A stretch of DNA of 64,000 bases from Phytobacter palmae (GTDB taxonomy: Bacteria; Pseudomonadota; Gammaproteobacteria; Enterobacterales; Enterobacteriaceae): contig FONB01000007.1 of assembly GCA_900112785.1 (NCBI GenBank), positions 248,001-312,000 on the forward strand, written 5' to 3'. Positions 42,573 to 52,329 of the stretch are shown here, one piece after another. Under the pieces are notes generated by a model. It was not told where the DNA came from, made no database searches, and worked only from the letters and a program-made list of their open reading frames with translations. A program made the position numbers and the translations under genes. Numbering within the stretch: position 1 is the stretch's first letter; each line of letters begins with the position of its first letter.

Positions 42573-43982
42573 ATGTCTGTGCTAGAAAAAAAGAATCGAT
42601 TTGCGTTTAACCGACGCAGTTTCCTGACCGCTGGCGCCGCTCTTGCGGCGCTACCTTTTTTACCGGTTGCCACAGCGCGTGCCGAAACGGTGGATATTCG
42701 TCGCTATCAGACAACCGACTGGCCTGCGGCGTTGAAGCAGGCCTTTAACGACGCGCAAACGGTTGAAATCCCGGAGGGAGTGGTATGCGAAAACCTCAAT
42801 ACCGGGGTCTTTATCCCGCCCGGGAAAACGCTGTTGGTGCGGGGAAGTATTAAAAGCAATGGCCGCGGACGGCTGGTATTGCAGGATGGCTGTAAGGTCA
42901 TCGGAGAGAAGGGGGGCAGTCTGTACAATCTGACGCTGGATGTGCGCGGCTCAGACTGTGTTATTCAGGGATTGAACATGAGTGGCTATGGCCCGGTGGC
43001 GCAAATCTACATCGGTGGAAAAGAGCCGAAGGTAATGCGTAATCTGCTCATCGATAACATCAACGTTACGAAAGCCAACTACGCCATCCTGCGTCAGGGT
43101 TTTCATAATCAGATTATTGGCGCCCGAATCACCAACAGCCGCTTTAGCTACCTGCAAGGTGACGCAGTGGAATGGAACGTCGCCATTAACGATCGCGATA
43201 TTCTCATCTCCGACCATGTCATTGATCACATTGACTGTACCAACGGCAAAATCAACTGGGGAATCGGTATTGGGCTGGCGGGCAGTACCTACGATAACAC
43301 CTATCCGGAAGATCAGGCGGTGAAGAATTTTGTTGTTGCCAACATCACTGGCAGCAATTGTCGGCAACTGGTCCATGTAGAAAATGGCAAACATTTTATT
43401 ATTCGTAACATAAAGGCAGAGAATATTACGCCGGACTTCAGCAAAAAAGCCGGTATCGATAACGCGACGGTAGCGATATATGGTTGTGACAATTTCGTCA
43501 TAGATAACGTGTCGATGGTCAATAGCGCCGGGATGCTTATTGGCTACGGGGTTATCAAAGGCGATTATTTGTCCATTCCACAAAATTTCAAACTGAACGA
43601 TATTCGTCTGGAAAACGCTCAGAATCAGTACAAGCTGCGTGGGATCCAGATTTCTTCCGGGAACGCTACCTCGTTTGTGGCCATTACCAATCTCAACTTA
43701 CAGCGGGCAACGCTGGAGTTTCATAACAAGCCACAGCATCTTTTCCTGAGAAATATCAATGTAATGCAAGAAGCATCTGTGGGGCCGGCGCTAAAACTTA
43801 ACTTCGATTTACGCAAGGATGTGCGGGGGCGTTTTATGGCGCGTCAGGACACCTTGCTTTCGCTGGCAAATATTAAGGCAGTGAATGAAAAAGGGCAGAG
43901 TTCCGTCGATATCGATCGTATCGATCATCAGGTTGTGAATGTGCAAAATCTCAACTTCCGTTTGCCGGCTGCGTCGCGGTAG
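42573..43982 (+). CDS. wcaM: WcaM, periplasmic beta-helix protein with Tat signal
   Basis: A 469-residue protein with a right-handed beta-helix character (repeated short strands ending in Asn-Ile). The N-terminus carries a twin-arginine signal ([19 protein letters not shown], cut near residue 37 after ARA), so it is likely exported folded. Role in colanic acid biosynthesis is undefined. Last gene of the operon; weak hairpin follows. Confidence 0.95.
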   Translation: MSVLEKKNRFAFNRRSFLTAGAALAALPFLPVATARAETVDIRRYQTTDWPAALKQAFNDAQTVEIPEGVVCENLNTGVFIPPGKTLLVRGSIKSNGRGRLVLQDGCKVIGEKGGSLYNLTLDVRGSDCVIQGLNMSGYGPVAQIYIGGKEPKVMRNLLIDNINVTKANYAILRQGFHNQIIGARITNSRFSYLQGDAVEWNVAINDRDILISDHVIDHIDCTNGKINWGIGIGLAGSTYDNTYPEDQAVKNFVVANITGSNCRQLVHVENGKHFIIRNIKAENITPDFSKKAGIDNATVAIYGCDNFVIDNVSMVNSAGMLIGYGVIKGDYLSIPQNFKLNDIRLENAQNQYKLRGIQISSGNATSFVAITNLNLQRATLEFHNKPQHLFLRNINVMQEASVGPALKLNFDLRKDVRGRFMARQDTLLSLANIKAVNEKGQSSVDIDRIDHQVVNVQNLNFRLPAASR

Positions 43983-44007
43983 CGGGCGTTGCGCCTCTTT
44001 TACGATG

Positions 44008-44039
44008 AATCCTGGTGACTTTATTTCACTGTCAGGATT
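44008..44039 (+). terminator. Possible weak terminator or stem-loop after wcaM
   Basis: AATCCTG pairs with CAGGATT, and GTGA with TCAC inside, interrupted by a 3-nt bulge. No T tract follows, so some transcription may continue into galF. Confidence 0.4.
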
Positions 44040-44125
44040 ACATCTACAGCAATTATACGACAATCGGCGTAACATATTTTGCAGCAACTCGTCCCGTTGA
44101 TGCTGGCGAAAAGAAGTTGAAGCTC

Positions 44126-44131
44126 TATAAT
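44126..44131 (+). promoter_or_regulatory. -10 hexamer of a galF promoter
   Basis: A perfect TATAAT 35 nt upstream of the galF ATG. A TTGATG lies further upstream at 23 bp, which is too far for a normal -35, so the promoter assignment rests on the -10 alone. Confidence 0.45.
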
Positions 44132-44160
44132 TTACCAATCATTTACAGGTGGAAGGCATA

Positions 44161-45054
44161 ATGATTAATTTGAAAGCAGTTATTCCGGTAGCAGGTTTGG
44201 GGATGCATATGCTACCCGCCACCAAAGCTATTCCTAAAGAGATGCTACCTATCGTCGATAAGCCAATGATTCAATACATCGTCGACGAAATTGTTGCTGC
44301 AGGGATCAAAGAAATCGTCCTCGTGACTCACTCTTCCAAAAATGCTGTCGAAAACCACTTCGACACCTCCTATGAGCTGGAAGCGTTACTTGAACAGCGT
44401 GTCAAACGTCAATTGTTAGCTGAGGTGCAGTCTATCTGTCCTCCTGGTGTGACGATTATGAACGTGCGTCAGGCACAACCGTTGGGACTGGGGCACTCCA
44501 TTCTTTGCGCTCGTCCAATTGTTGGCGACAATCCGTTCGTGGTTGTTCTGCCGGACATCATTCTGGATTCCGCTTCTGCCGATCCGCTGCGTTACAACCT
44601 GGCGGCAATGGTTGCCCGTTTCAGTGAAACTGGCCGGAGCCAGGTACTGGCAAAACGCATGAAGGGCGATCTGTCTGAATACTCGGTGATTCAGACCAAA
44701 GAGCCGCTGGATAGCGAAGGTAAGGTGAGCCGTATCGTCGAGTTCATCGAAAAACCGGATCAGCCGCAAACGCTGGATTCAGACCTGATGGCGGTGGGCC
44801 GCTACGTGCTTTCCGCTGAAATCTGGCCGGAACTGGAGCGTACTGAGCCAGGCGCCTGGGGGCGTATTCAGTTAACCGATGCCATTGCTGAGCTGGCGAA
44901 GAAGCAGTCTGTGGATGCGATGCTGATGACCGGCGAGAGCTACGACTGTGGTAAAAAAATGGGTTACATGCAGGCATTCGTCAACTACGGGCTGCGTAAT
45001 CTGAAAGAAGGTCAAAAATTCCGCGAAAGCATTAAGAAACTTCTGGCGCAGTGA
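44161..45054 (+). CDS. galF: GalF, UTP-glucose-1-phosphate uridylyltransferase homologue
   Basis: A 297-residue nucleotidyltransferase, the same length as E. coli GalF with the ATG at 44161 ([12 protein letters not shown]). It shows [19 protein letters not shown], where active GalU has GTR in place of GMH-like residues; GalF is regarded as a weak or regulatory partner of GalU. It marks the left border of the O-antigen locus, as in most enterobacteria. Confidence 0.96.
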   Translation: MINLKAVIPVAGLGMHMLPATKAIPKEMLPIVDKPMIQYIVDEIVAAGIKEIVLVTHSSKNAVENHFDTSYELEALLEQRVKRQLLAEVQSICPPGVTIMNVRQAQPLGLGHSILCARPIVGDNPFVVVLPDIILDSASADPLRYNLAAMVARFSETGRSQVLAKRMKGDLSEYSVIQTKEPLDSEGKVSRIVEFIEKPDQPQTLDSDLMAVGRYVLSAEIWPELERTEPGAWGRIQLTDAIAELAKKQSVDAMLMTGESYDCGKKMGYMQAFVNYGLRNLKEGQKFRESIKKLLAQ

Positions 45055-45095
45055 TCAGATAGAAAGACAATAGAAAAGCATTAACTTACAAAAGG

Positions 45096-45151
45096 GCAGA
45101 TGAGAGTGGTCACCGGAGCTTATAGCTTTGACCGCTCTCGCTGCTTTTTTT
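45096..45151 (+). terminator. Rho-independent terminator downstream of galF
   Basis: A long stem (GCAGATGAGAGTGGTCA with GACCGCTCTCGCTGC, small bulges) followed by a run of seven T. It separates galF from the O-antigen promoter region. Confidence 0.9.
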
Positions 45152-45340
45152 ACATATACTGCGAAATCAATGGATAATAATTCTACACCTGGTCAGATTT
45201 TACTTATCGGATCCAGATTTGCCTTGTTTCCATTGGCGTTTAAGCAGAAAATGGTTGTTTAACATTTTGTGCAGGTAACGGCATTCACTGCGCTACCTGA
45301 TACACTTTTATGTTTATGCAAAATTGTTGGACGTTATACA

Positions 45341-45384
45341 CAGTACGCTGGTAGCTATTGAGCCAGGGGCGGTAGCGTGCCTGA
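45341..45384 (+). promoter_or_regulatory. JUMPStart element with ops (RfaH recruitment), O-antigen operon
   Basis: Canonical JUMPStart: GGTAGCTATTGAGCCAGGGG then the ops core GGCGGTAGCGTG at 45368-45379. It lies 80 nt upstream of rmlB and predicts RfaH-dependent elongation through the O-antigen operon. Confidence 0.95.
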
Positions 45385-45459
45385 ACAAATGTGTCCCCAT
45401 GGTCTGCTCCTTGTATATCAACGTCATAGTTAAACTAGCAAAGTAAACGGAATATTCTC

Positions 45460-46548
45460 GTGAAAATATTGGTCACTGGTGGAGCAGGTTTTATCGGGTC
45501 TGCTGTCGTTCGTAATATCATTAATAATACTCAAGATTCTGTGGTTAATGTCGATAAATTAACCTACGCGGGCAACCTCGAATCTCTGACCGAGATTGAA
45601 AACAGCGATCGTTATGTTTTCGAACACGCCGATATCTGTGATGCCGAAGCGATGCAACGGATTTTTGCGGAACATCAGCCGGATGCGGTTATGCACCTTG
45701 CCGCAGAAAGCCATGTTGATCGCTCTATTACCGGACCTGCAGCGTTTATTGAGACAAATATTGTAGGAACTTACATATTACTTGAGGCTGCGCGTAAATA
45801 TTGGGCGCAACTTGATGAACCCCGCAAAACCGCGTTCCGCTTCCATCATATCTCAACGGACGAAGTCTACGGCGATTTGCCGCATCCTGATGAAGTCCCT
45901 GCCGGAACAGCGCTGCCGCTGTTTACCGAAAAAACGCCATATTCTCCCAGCAGCCCGTACTCCTCATCAAAAGCGTCCAGCGACCATTTAGTTCGCGCAT
46001 GGCGTCGTACCTACGGCTTGCCGACGCTGGTAACGAATTGCTCAAATAACTATGGACCGTACCATTTCCCTGAGAAACTCATTCCGCTGATCATTCTTAA
46101 TGCATTGGCAGGGAAACCTTTACCGGTGTATGGCAATGGTGAGCAAATCCGCGACTGGCTATTTGTTGAAGATCACGCACGCGCTTTATATAAGGTCGTA
46201 ACTGAAGGTGTTGCCGGCGAGACTTATAATATCGGTGGTCACAATGAGCGTAAGAATATTGAAGTCGTAAACACTATTTGCTCTATTCTGGACGAAATCA
46301 TTACTGCGAAACCTAATAATATTGGTAGCTTTGCAGAATTAATTACTTATGTTACCGACCGTCCGGGACATGACCTGCGTTACGCCATTGATGCGAGCAA
46401 AATAAAAGATGAACTGGGCTGGGTACCGCAGGAGACTTTTGAATCAGGTATCCGTAAAACGGTTGAATGGTATTTGACTAACAAGGATTGGTGGCAGCGT
46501 GTGATGGATGGGTCATATGCTGGAGAACGCCTGGGGCTTGCAGAATAA
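45460..46548 (+). CDS. rmlB: dTDP-glucose 4,6-dehydratase
   Basis: A 362-residue SDR enzyme (also rfbB) catalysing the second step to dTDP-L-rhamnose. N-terminal [13 protein letters not shown] binds [12 protein letters not shown] holds the catalytic Asp-Glu, and [12 protein letters not shown] the Tyr-Lys pair. First gene of the O-antigen operon; rmlA follows after 15 nt. The 5' half is more GC-balanced than the genes further downstream. Confidence 0.98.
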   Translation: MKILVTGGAGFIGSAVVRNIINNTQDSVVNVDKLTYAGNLESLTEIENSDRYVFEHADICDAEAMQRIFAEHQPDAVMHLAAESHVDRSITGPAAFIETNIVGTYILLEAARKYWAQLDEPRKTAFRFHHISTDEVYGDLPHPDEVPAGTALPLFTEKTPYSPSSPYSSSKASSDHLVRAWRRTYGLPTLVTNCSNNYGPYHFPEKLIPLIILNALAGKPLPVYGNGEQIRDWLFVEDHARALYKVVTEGVAGETYNIGGHNERKNIEVVNTICSILDEIITAKPNNIGSFAELITYVTDRPGHDLRYAIDASKIKDELGWVPQETFESGIRKTVEWYLTNKDWWQRVMDGSYAGERLGLAE

Positions 46549-46563
46549 AATTATAAGGACGAA

Positions 46564-47436
46564 ATGATGAAAGGTATTGTATTAGCTGGCGGTTCCGGAA
46601 CTCGCCTTTATCCAATTACTCAGGGTGTGTCAAAACAGTTGTTGCCAGTATATGACAAGCCGATGATTTTTTACCCTATCTCTGTACTGATGCTGGCTGG
46701 TATTCGTGACATTCTGATTATCACGACGCCGGAAGATATGGCATCGTTCCAGCGTTTATTGGGTGATGGTTCACAATTCGGTATCCGTCTTTCCTATGAA
46801 GTGCAGCCCTCGCCGGATGGCCTGGCGCAAGCGTTTATTATTGGCGAAGAATTTATTAATAACGAGCCATGTGCGCTGGTGCTCGGCGATAACATCTACT
46901 TTGGTCAAAGTTTCGGTAAGAAACTGGAAAGCGCAGCACAGTTAACGTCGGGTGCGATGGTATTCGGTTATCAAGTGCAGGATCCGGAACGTTTTGGTGT
47001 CGTGGAATTTGATGAAAATTACACTGCGTTATCCATTGAAGAAAAACCACTAAAACCAAAATCCAACTGGGCAGTGACCGGCCTCTATTTTTACGACAAA
47101 AATGTCGTGGAAATGGCAAAACAGGTAAAACCTTCCGCACGCGGAGAGTTAGAGATTACTACACTGAATCAGATGTATCTTGACCGCGGCGAGCTGCAGG
47201 TAGAACTGCTGGGCCGTGGCTTTGCCTGGCTTGATACGGGTACCCATGACAGCCTGGTTGAAGCATCGCAGTTCATCCATACCATTGAGAAGCGCCAGGG
47301 CATGAAAGTCGCTTGTCTTGAAGAAATTGCGTTCCGTAAAGGTTGGTTGAACGAAGAACAAGTTGCGGAACAGATTAAAAAGTTGTCGAAAACCGACTAT
47401 GGTCGTTATTTGCAATTGCTGATTAACGAAAAATAG
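46564..47436 (+). CDS. rmlA: Glucose-1-phosphate thymidylyltransferase
   Basis: A 290-residue nucleotidyltransferase (rfbA) that makes dTDP-glucose, entry step of the rhamnose pathway. [20 protein letters not shown] is the dTTP-binding signature and [10 protein letters not shown] the metal site. The ATG at 46564 is followed by a second at 46567; either could be used. It sits second here, giving the order rmlB-A-D-C. Confidence 0.98.
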   Translation: MMKGIVLAGGSGTRLYPITQGVSKQLLPVYDKPMIFYPISVLMLAGIRDILIITTPEDMASFQRLLGDGSQFGIRLSYEVQPSPDGLAQAFIIGEEFINNEPCALVLGDNIYFGQSFGKKLESAAQLTSGAMVFGYQVQDPERFGVVEFDENYTALSIEEKPLKPKSNWAVTGLYFYDKNVVEMAKQVKPSARGELEITTLNQMYLDRGELQVELLGRGFAWLDTGTHDSLVEASQFIHTIEKRQGMKVACLEEIAFRKGWLNEEQVAEQIKKLSKTDYGRYLQLLINEK

Positions 47437-47463
47437 TCACTGAGCTGCGCGGACGAGAAGATC

Positions 47464-48354
47464 ATGAAGATTTTATTAATTGGAAAAAATGGCCAGGTGG
47501 GCTGGGAACTGCAGCGTTCTTTGTCGACATTGGGTGAACTTGTCGCAGTTGATTTTTTTGATACTGAGTTATGTGGCGATCTGACAAAACCAGAGGGTAT
47601 CGCACAAACTATCCGCGCAGTGCAGCCTGATGTTGTGGTGAATGCGGCGGCTCATACCGCAGTTGATAAGGCCGAAAGCGAAAAAGAACTGGCTCAGCAG
47701 CTTAATGCCTCAAGCGTTGAGATTATCGCTAAAGAAACAGCGGCATTGGGTGCGCTGTTAATACATTACTCTACCGATTATGTTTTTAATGGCCAGGGCG
47801 AACACTATCGTACTGAGAATGAGCAGCCGGAACCATTAAATGTTTATGGTGAGAGCAAATTAGCAGGTGAACTGGCGATTACGGGCCATAACTCCCGACA
47901 TCTTATTTTTCGCACCAGCTGGGTTTATGCGACACGCGGTGCCAACTTTGCCAAAACAATGCTGCGCCTGGCAAAAGAGAAAGAACAACTCTCAATCATT
48001 AATGATCAGCATGGCGCACCGACGGGTGCTGAATTATTAGCTGATTGTACAGCCATAGCTATCCGTGCTACGGTCCAGGATTCTACCTTATATGGTACTT
48101 ATCATCTTGTTGCCAGTGGTGAAACAACCTGGTACGAGTATGCCCAGTATGTCTTTGAATTGGCCCGCCAGAAAGGTGAGTCCTTAATTATTAAAGACGT
48201 CAGCGGAGTGCCCACATCTTCTTACCCGACTCCAGCTAAGCGCCCGTTAAATTCGCGTCTGTCAAATGAGAAATTTCAACGGGCATTTGATGTTGTTTTA
48301 CCAGACTGGAAGGTTGGAGTAGAGCGTGTCGTAACTGAGATTTTACAAAAATAA
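47464..48354 (+). CDS. rmlD: dTDP-4-dehydrorhamnose reductase
   Basis: A 296-residue SDR (rfbD), last enzyme of dTDP-L-rhamnose synthesis. GKNGQVGWELQRSL binds NADPH, STDYVFNG and YGESKLAGE carry the catalytic residues. Located between rmlA and rmlC with short gaps, in one transcript. Confidence 0.98.
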   Translation: MKILLIGKNGQVGWELQRSLSTLGELVAVDFFDTELCGDLTKPEGIAQTIRAVQPDVVVNAAAHTAVDKAESEKELAQQLNASSVEIIAKETAALGALLIHYSTDYVFNGQGEHYRTENEQPEPLNVYGESKLAGELAITGHNSRHLIFRTSWVYATRGANFAKTMLRLAKEKEQLSIINDQHGAPTGAELLADCTAIAIRATVQDSTLYGTYHLVASGETTWYEYAQYVFELARQKGESLIIKDVSGVPTSSYPTPAKRPLNSRLSNEKFQRAFDVVLPDWKVGVERVVTEILQK

Positions 48355-48367
48355 TCAGGCGTTAAAA

Positions 48368-48916
48368 ATGAATATAGTAAAAACAGATATTCCAGAAGTA
48401 ATTATATTTGAGCCAAAAGTATTCGGTGATTCTCGCGGTTTCTTTCTCGAAAGCTACAATAAAAAAATATTTGATGAAGCTGTAGGGCGTAGCGTTGAAT
48501 TTGTTCAGGATAATCACTCCGAATCCCAGCGTGGGGTATTAAGAGGCTTACACTATCAACTCGATCCCTTCGCTCAAGGAAAACTTGTGCGTTGTGTAGT
48601 TGGTGAGGTCTTTGATGTTGCAGTAGATATTCGCAAATCCTCACCCACTTTTGGTAAATGGACTGGTGTTATTTTAAGCGCTGAAAATAAGCGGCAACTC
48701 TGGATTCCAGAAGGTTTTGCCCATGGCTTTGTCACCTTAAGTGAAAGAGCTCAATTTGTTTATAAAGCGACTAATTATTACGCTCCTCAAACTGAATGTT
48801 CAATTATTTGGAATGATCCTACTCTCAATATTGAATGGCCAGCAGTAGACGATATTCAGTTGTCGCAGAAAGATTTAGCCGGAAAATCATTTTCAGAAGC
48901 GCTATATTATAACTAA
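48368..48916 (+). CDS. rmlC: dTDP-4-dehydrorhamnose 3,5-epimerase
   Basis: A 182-residue cupin epimerase (rfbC). QDNHSESQRGVLRGLHYQ contains the catalytic His, and VAVDIRKSSPTFGKW and the late aromatic YKATNYYAP are family positions. From here on the sequence is clearly AT-richer than galF and the colanic acid genes. About 105 nt without a gene separate it from the next. Confidence 0.98.
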   Translation: MNIVKTDIPEVIIFEPKVFGDSRGFFLESYNKKIFDEAVGRSVEFVQDNHSESQRGVLRGLHYQLDPFAQGKLVRCVVGEVFDVAVDIRKSSPTFGKWTGVILSAENKRQLWIPEGFAHGFVTLSERAQFVYKATNYYAPQTECSIIWNDPTLNIEWPAVDDIQLSQKDLAGKSFSEALYYN

Positions 48917-49021
48917 TAATTACAATTCAAGTAATATATAGAAGTAAATGATTTAAATTTGCCAGTTAATACTTTGTCAGCCTTGATATTTTGACTTGAT
49001 GTTTTTACGAGATAACGTTTA

Positions 49022-49948
49022 ATGACATTTGCAAATGATGATGCTGCCATACTAATGGCTACCTACCAAGGTGAGCGATATATTAATGAGCAACTCATAT
49101 CATTTGAAAAACAATCATATAAAAACTGGAAGTTGATTGTTTCTGATGATGGTTCGACTGATAATACGCTTTCAATTATTGATGAGTTTGCGACCAGAAA
49201 TGTTTCAAAAGTGACTGTTTTTGCTGGCCCCCGAAAAGGATTTGTCAGCAATTTTTTATCATTATTGCTAAGAGAAGATATTAAAGTTGACTATTATTCG
49301 TTTTCTGATCAGGATGATATTTGGTATAAGGATAAACTTGAACGAGCGATTCAATGGTTAAAAAGTATCCCTTCTGATATTCCTGCGTTGTATTGTTCCC
49401 GAACTCATCTGGTAGACGATACAGGTAAAAGCTTAGGTCTTTCCCCGCTGTTTAAACGACCACCTTCCTTCCGCAATGCTCTGGTACAAAATATCGGGGG
49501 CGGGAATACGATGGTAATCAATCAAGCGGCGAAAGAAATTATTAGTCGTGCGGGTGTTGCAGAAGTAATCAGCCATGACTGGTGGATGTATATTTTAATA
49601 TCAGGCGTCGGTGGTAAGATTTTTTATGATCCTGAACCCAGTCTGGGTTACAGGCAGCATGGGAAGAATCTTATAGGCTCGAATCTCGGCTTTCGGGCTC
49701 GCCTTTGTAGATTTAAAAAAATCATGCAGGGTCAATATCGCACATGGAATGCAGCGCATATCCGTGAACTCGAAAAATGCATTTTCCTGTTGTCAGAGGA
49801 AAATCAGAAAAGAATAGGCTGGTTTAAACTTATTCATTCGGGGAATATTTTTCTGCGTGTTTATTATTTTTTACGGCTTGGAGTATATCGACAAAGCGCA
49901 ATAGATACGGTTGCCATTTTTATTTCAGCATTGCTGAAAAAAATTTAA
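49022..49948 (+). CDS. Family 2 glycosyltransferase, probable rhamnosyltransferase
   Basis: A 308-residue GT2 enzyme: ATYQGERYINEQLISFEKQ at the N-terminus, nucleotide motif SDDGSTDN (residues 41-48), and SFSDQDDIWYKDKLE with the metal-binding acidic residues. This pattern is usual for L-rhamnosyltransferases of O-antigen loci, and rmlBADC lies directly upstream. The acceptor and linkage cannot be told. A cytoplasmic, membrane-associated enzyme; AT-rich coding sequence. Confidence 0.85.
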   Translation: MTFANDDAAILMATYQGERYINEQLISFEKQSYKNWKLIVSDDGSTDNTLSIIDEFATRNVSKVTVFAGPRKGFVSNFLSLLLREDIKVDYYSFSDQDDIWYKDKLERAIQWLKSIPSDIPALYCSRTHLVDDTGKSLGLSPLFKRPPSFRNALVQNIGGGNTMVINQAAKEIISRAGVAEVISHDWWMYILISGVGGKIFYDPEPSLGYRQHGKNLIGSNLGFRARLCRFKKIMQGQYRTWNAAHIRELEKCIFLLSEENQKRIGWFKLIHSGNIFLRVYYFLRLGVYRQSAIDTVAIFISALLKKI

Positions 49949-50006
49949 TTGCTAAATTGCGATGATCTACTCATAGTTTTGGAGTTATTGTTAATAGGGT
50001 GTTTTA

Positions 50007-50825
50007 ATGCAATCTTTCCCAATAAGCCCGCTTGAAATGCTGGCAACTATTTGGCGTAATAGATATTTAATCAAAACGACCACGATACGTGAGATTCAGG
50101 GGCGTTATCGAGGTTCTTCCATCGGAATTATTTGGTCGTTGATAAATCCACTGTTTATGCTGGCTGTTTATACGTTTGTTTTTAGCGAGATATTTAATGC
50201 CCGCTGGCATGGTGGCGGTGCATCAAAAGGCGAATTCGCTCTGGTCTTGTTTGCTGGTTTAATTGTATTTAATTTATTCTCTGAGTGCTTGAATAAAGCA
50301 CCACAGCTGATACTATCCAATGTTAACTATGTCAAAAAAGTAGTTTATCCGCTTGAAATATTACCGGTAGTGTCGCTCGGTTCTGCGTTGTTTCATACAA
50401 TGATCAGCCTTGCAGTATGGTTAGTCGCATATTTTGTTTTCTTCGATGTTCCGCATCTGACTGTATTGTATTTTCCGCTCATTCTTTTACCACTGATGAT
50501 AATTACGCTGGGTCTAAGCTGGATTCTTGCATCATTAGGGGTTTATTTACGCGATATTAATCAGTTTATTACCTTATTTACGACTGCTTTAATGTTTCTA
50601 AGTCCTGTATTTTATTCCGCTGAAATACTGCCACCCGAGTTTCGTCAGTTGATGTATTTTAATCCCTTAACAACAGTGATTGAACAGACGAGAAATGTTC
50701 TCTATTGGGGAAAACAACCCGATTTTGACATTCTTGCCGTCTACTGGATTGCTGCATTTATTATTGCCTGGATTGGTTTCGCCTGGTTCCAGAAAACGCG
50801 TAAGGGGTTTGCTGATGTGCTCTGA
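50007..50825 (+). CDS. wzm: Wzm, O-antigen ABC transporter permease
   Basis: A 272-residue ABC-2 type membrane protein with about six helices. TTTIREIQGRYRGSSIGIIWSLINPL at the N-terminus is the amphipathic interface helix of the family, and NPLTTVIEQTRNVLYWG lies near the C-terminus. With Wzt it exports the finished O-polysaccharide on undecaprenyl-PP. The stop overlaps the wzt start by 11 nt. Confidence 0.95.
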   Translation: MQSFPISPLEMLATIWRNRYLIKTTTIREIQGRYRGSSIGIIWSLINPLFMLAVYTFVFSEIFNARWHGGGASKGEFALVLFAGLIVFNLFSECLNKAPQLILSNVNYVKKVVYPLEILPVVSLGSALFHTMISLAVWLVAYFVFFDVPHLTVLYFPLILLPLMIITLGLSWILASLGVYLRDINQFITLFTTALMFLSPVFYSAEILPPEFRQLMYFNPLTTVIEQTRNVLYWGKQPDFDILAVYWIAAFIIAWIGFAWFQKTRKGFADVL

Positions 50826-52263
50826 TTTTGCTATTCAGGTAAAAAACCTGAGTAAATGTTATCAAATTTATGATCGTCCTTCTGATCGACTCAAACAATC
50901 AATTTATACAGGCCTGCGTCGACTTGTAGGACAAAATGCCAAACCCTTGTTCCGGGAGTTTTGGGCTCTTCGCGATATTACTTTTGATATTGTTAAGGGT
51001 GAGTCCGTTGGTATCATTGGGCAAAATGGTTCTGGTAAGTCAACATTATTACAATTAATTTGCGGCACGCTGAATGCAACCTCCGGGACTGTAAAAACAA
51101 ATGGTCGTGTTGCTGCGCTGCTGGAACTTGGCTCTGGTTTTAATCCTGAATTTACTGGCCGTGAAAATGTCTATATGAACGGCGCGGTATTGGGTCTGTC
51201 AGAGGCAGAAATCAATGACCGATTTGATGAGATTTTGACATTTGCCGATATCGGTGAATTTATCGACCAGCCAACCAAGACGTATTCAAGTGGTATGCTT
51301 GTACGTTTAGCTTTTGCGGTTCAGGTATGCATTGAGCCCGATATCTTGATTGTTGATGAAGCGCTCGCTGTGGGTGATGCTTTATTTCAGAAGCGTTGCT
51401 TTGAGCGTATGGACCGACTCCGCACAAATGGCACGACTTTGCTGTTTGTTTCGCACGACCAGGAGTCAGTTCGGACCATGACGAATAAAGCGATTTTCCT
51501 TGAACATGGGGTTGTGAAGTTTTCTGGCACCTCCGCAGATGCGTTGTTGGAATATCGTAAATCATTACATGAGGTCGAATCAAAACGACTGAGCCAGGTG
51601 GCTGAGCATCTTAAGGAAAAAGCACGACAGGCGAGGGTTGCTACTCAGGAAAAAATTCAGCAGGCAGCAGCAGAAGAAGAAAAACCTGAACCGAGCACCG
51701 CGCAAGACAATACGGCTGTTGCGGTAAGCGAAGATTCAACCACGCCCGCCTTTTCCGAGAGACTAAAAGCTTATTCTTTTGGCGATCTGGATGCAGAAGT
51801 CCTTGATGTTTCTCTCTTTAATGCTGATGGTGAACCCGCTTCTAATTTTGATCCGCGTGATAAAGTTACCGTTCTTGTGCGTTGTAAAACACATGCAGCG
51901 CTTAATCATCTGAACGTAGGCTTGCGCATTCGCAATAAAGAAGGCGTGAAAATGTACTCCTGGGGAACTTTAAATCAGGATATGGCTATACTTAGCGGTG
52001 CCGCAGAGCCTGGTGATATTTTCTGGCAACGAGAATTTGCTGAGGGTAGCGAGTTCAGTGTTAAATTTGAATTTATCTGTGGCATGGGACCAAATCTCTA
52101 TGAAATCCAGGTATCTATCACGGAAGAGGGTAAGCCTTATTATGCAGAACAAAGGATGATTCATTGGATTGACGAAGCTGCCTTCTTTACTGTTAATACG
52201 CAACCTCAGTCATACCATTTTGGCGGTGTGGCGGATCTGCGTATGGTAAGCGGTTTGCTTTAA
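50815..52263 (+). CDS. wzt: Wzt, O-antigen ABC transporter ATPase with C-terminal carbohydrate-binding domain
   Basis: A 482-residue ATPase from ATG 50815 (MCSDFAIQVKNLSK). Walker A is GQNGSGKST at 69-77; the ABC signature YSSGM is near 157, and Walker B ILIVDEALAVGDA near 176. After the ATPase comes a charged Ala/Glu/Pro linker (about 255-320) and a beta-rich domain (about 325-482). That architecture is known from Wzt of E. coli O9a, where the extra domain binds the modified non-reducing end of the polymer before export. A terminal modification made by the next gene fits this. Confidence 0.95.
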   Translation: MCSDFAIQVKNLSKCYQIYDRPSDRLKQSIYTGLRRLVGQNAKPLFREFWALRDITFDIVKGESVGIIGQNGSGKSTLLQLICGTLNATSGTVKTNGRVAALLELGSGFNPEFTGRENVYMNGAVLGLSEAEINDRFDEILTFADIGEFIDQPTKTYSSGMLVRLAFAVQVCIEPDILIVDEALAVGDALFQKRCFERMDRLRTNGTTLLFVSHDQESVRTMTNKAIFLEHGVVKFSGTSADALLEYRKSLHEVESKRLSQVAEHLKEKARQARVATQEKIQQAAAEEEKPEPSTAQDNTAVAVSEDSTTPAFSERLKAYSFGDLDAEVLDVSLFNADGEPASNFDPRDKVTVLVRCKTHAALNHLNVGLRIRNKEGVKMYSWGTLNQDMAILSGAAEPGDIFWQREFAEGSEFSVKFEFICGMGPNLYEIQVSITEEGKPYYAEQRMIHWIDEAAFFTVNTQPQSYHFGGVADLRMVSGLL

Positions 52264-52329
52264 CCAATAATCAAATATTTACAATAAGCTCTTAGATAAA
52301 ACCAAAACCTGGAAATACAGGCTAACTAA

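Larger units (their letters stand above)
45055..45459. other. Regulatory region between galF and rmlB
   Basis: About 405 nt holding the galF terminator at its left end, an AT-rich stretch (45151-45340) that must contain the O-antigen promoter, and the JUMPStart/ops element. No gene is visible. Confidence 0.75.
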
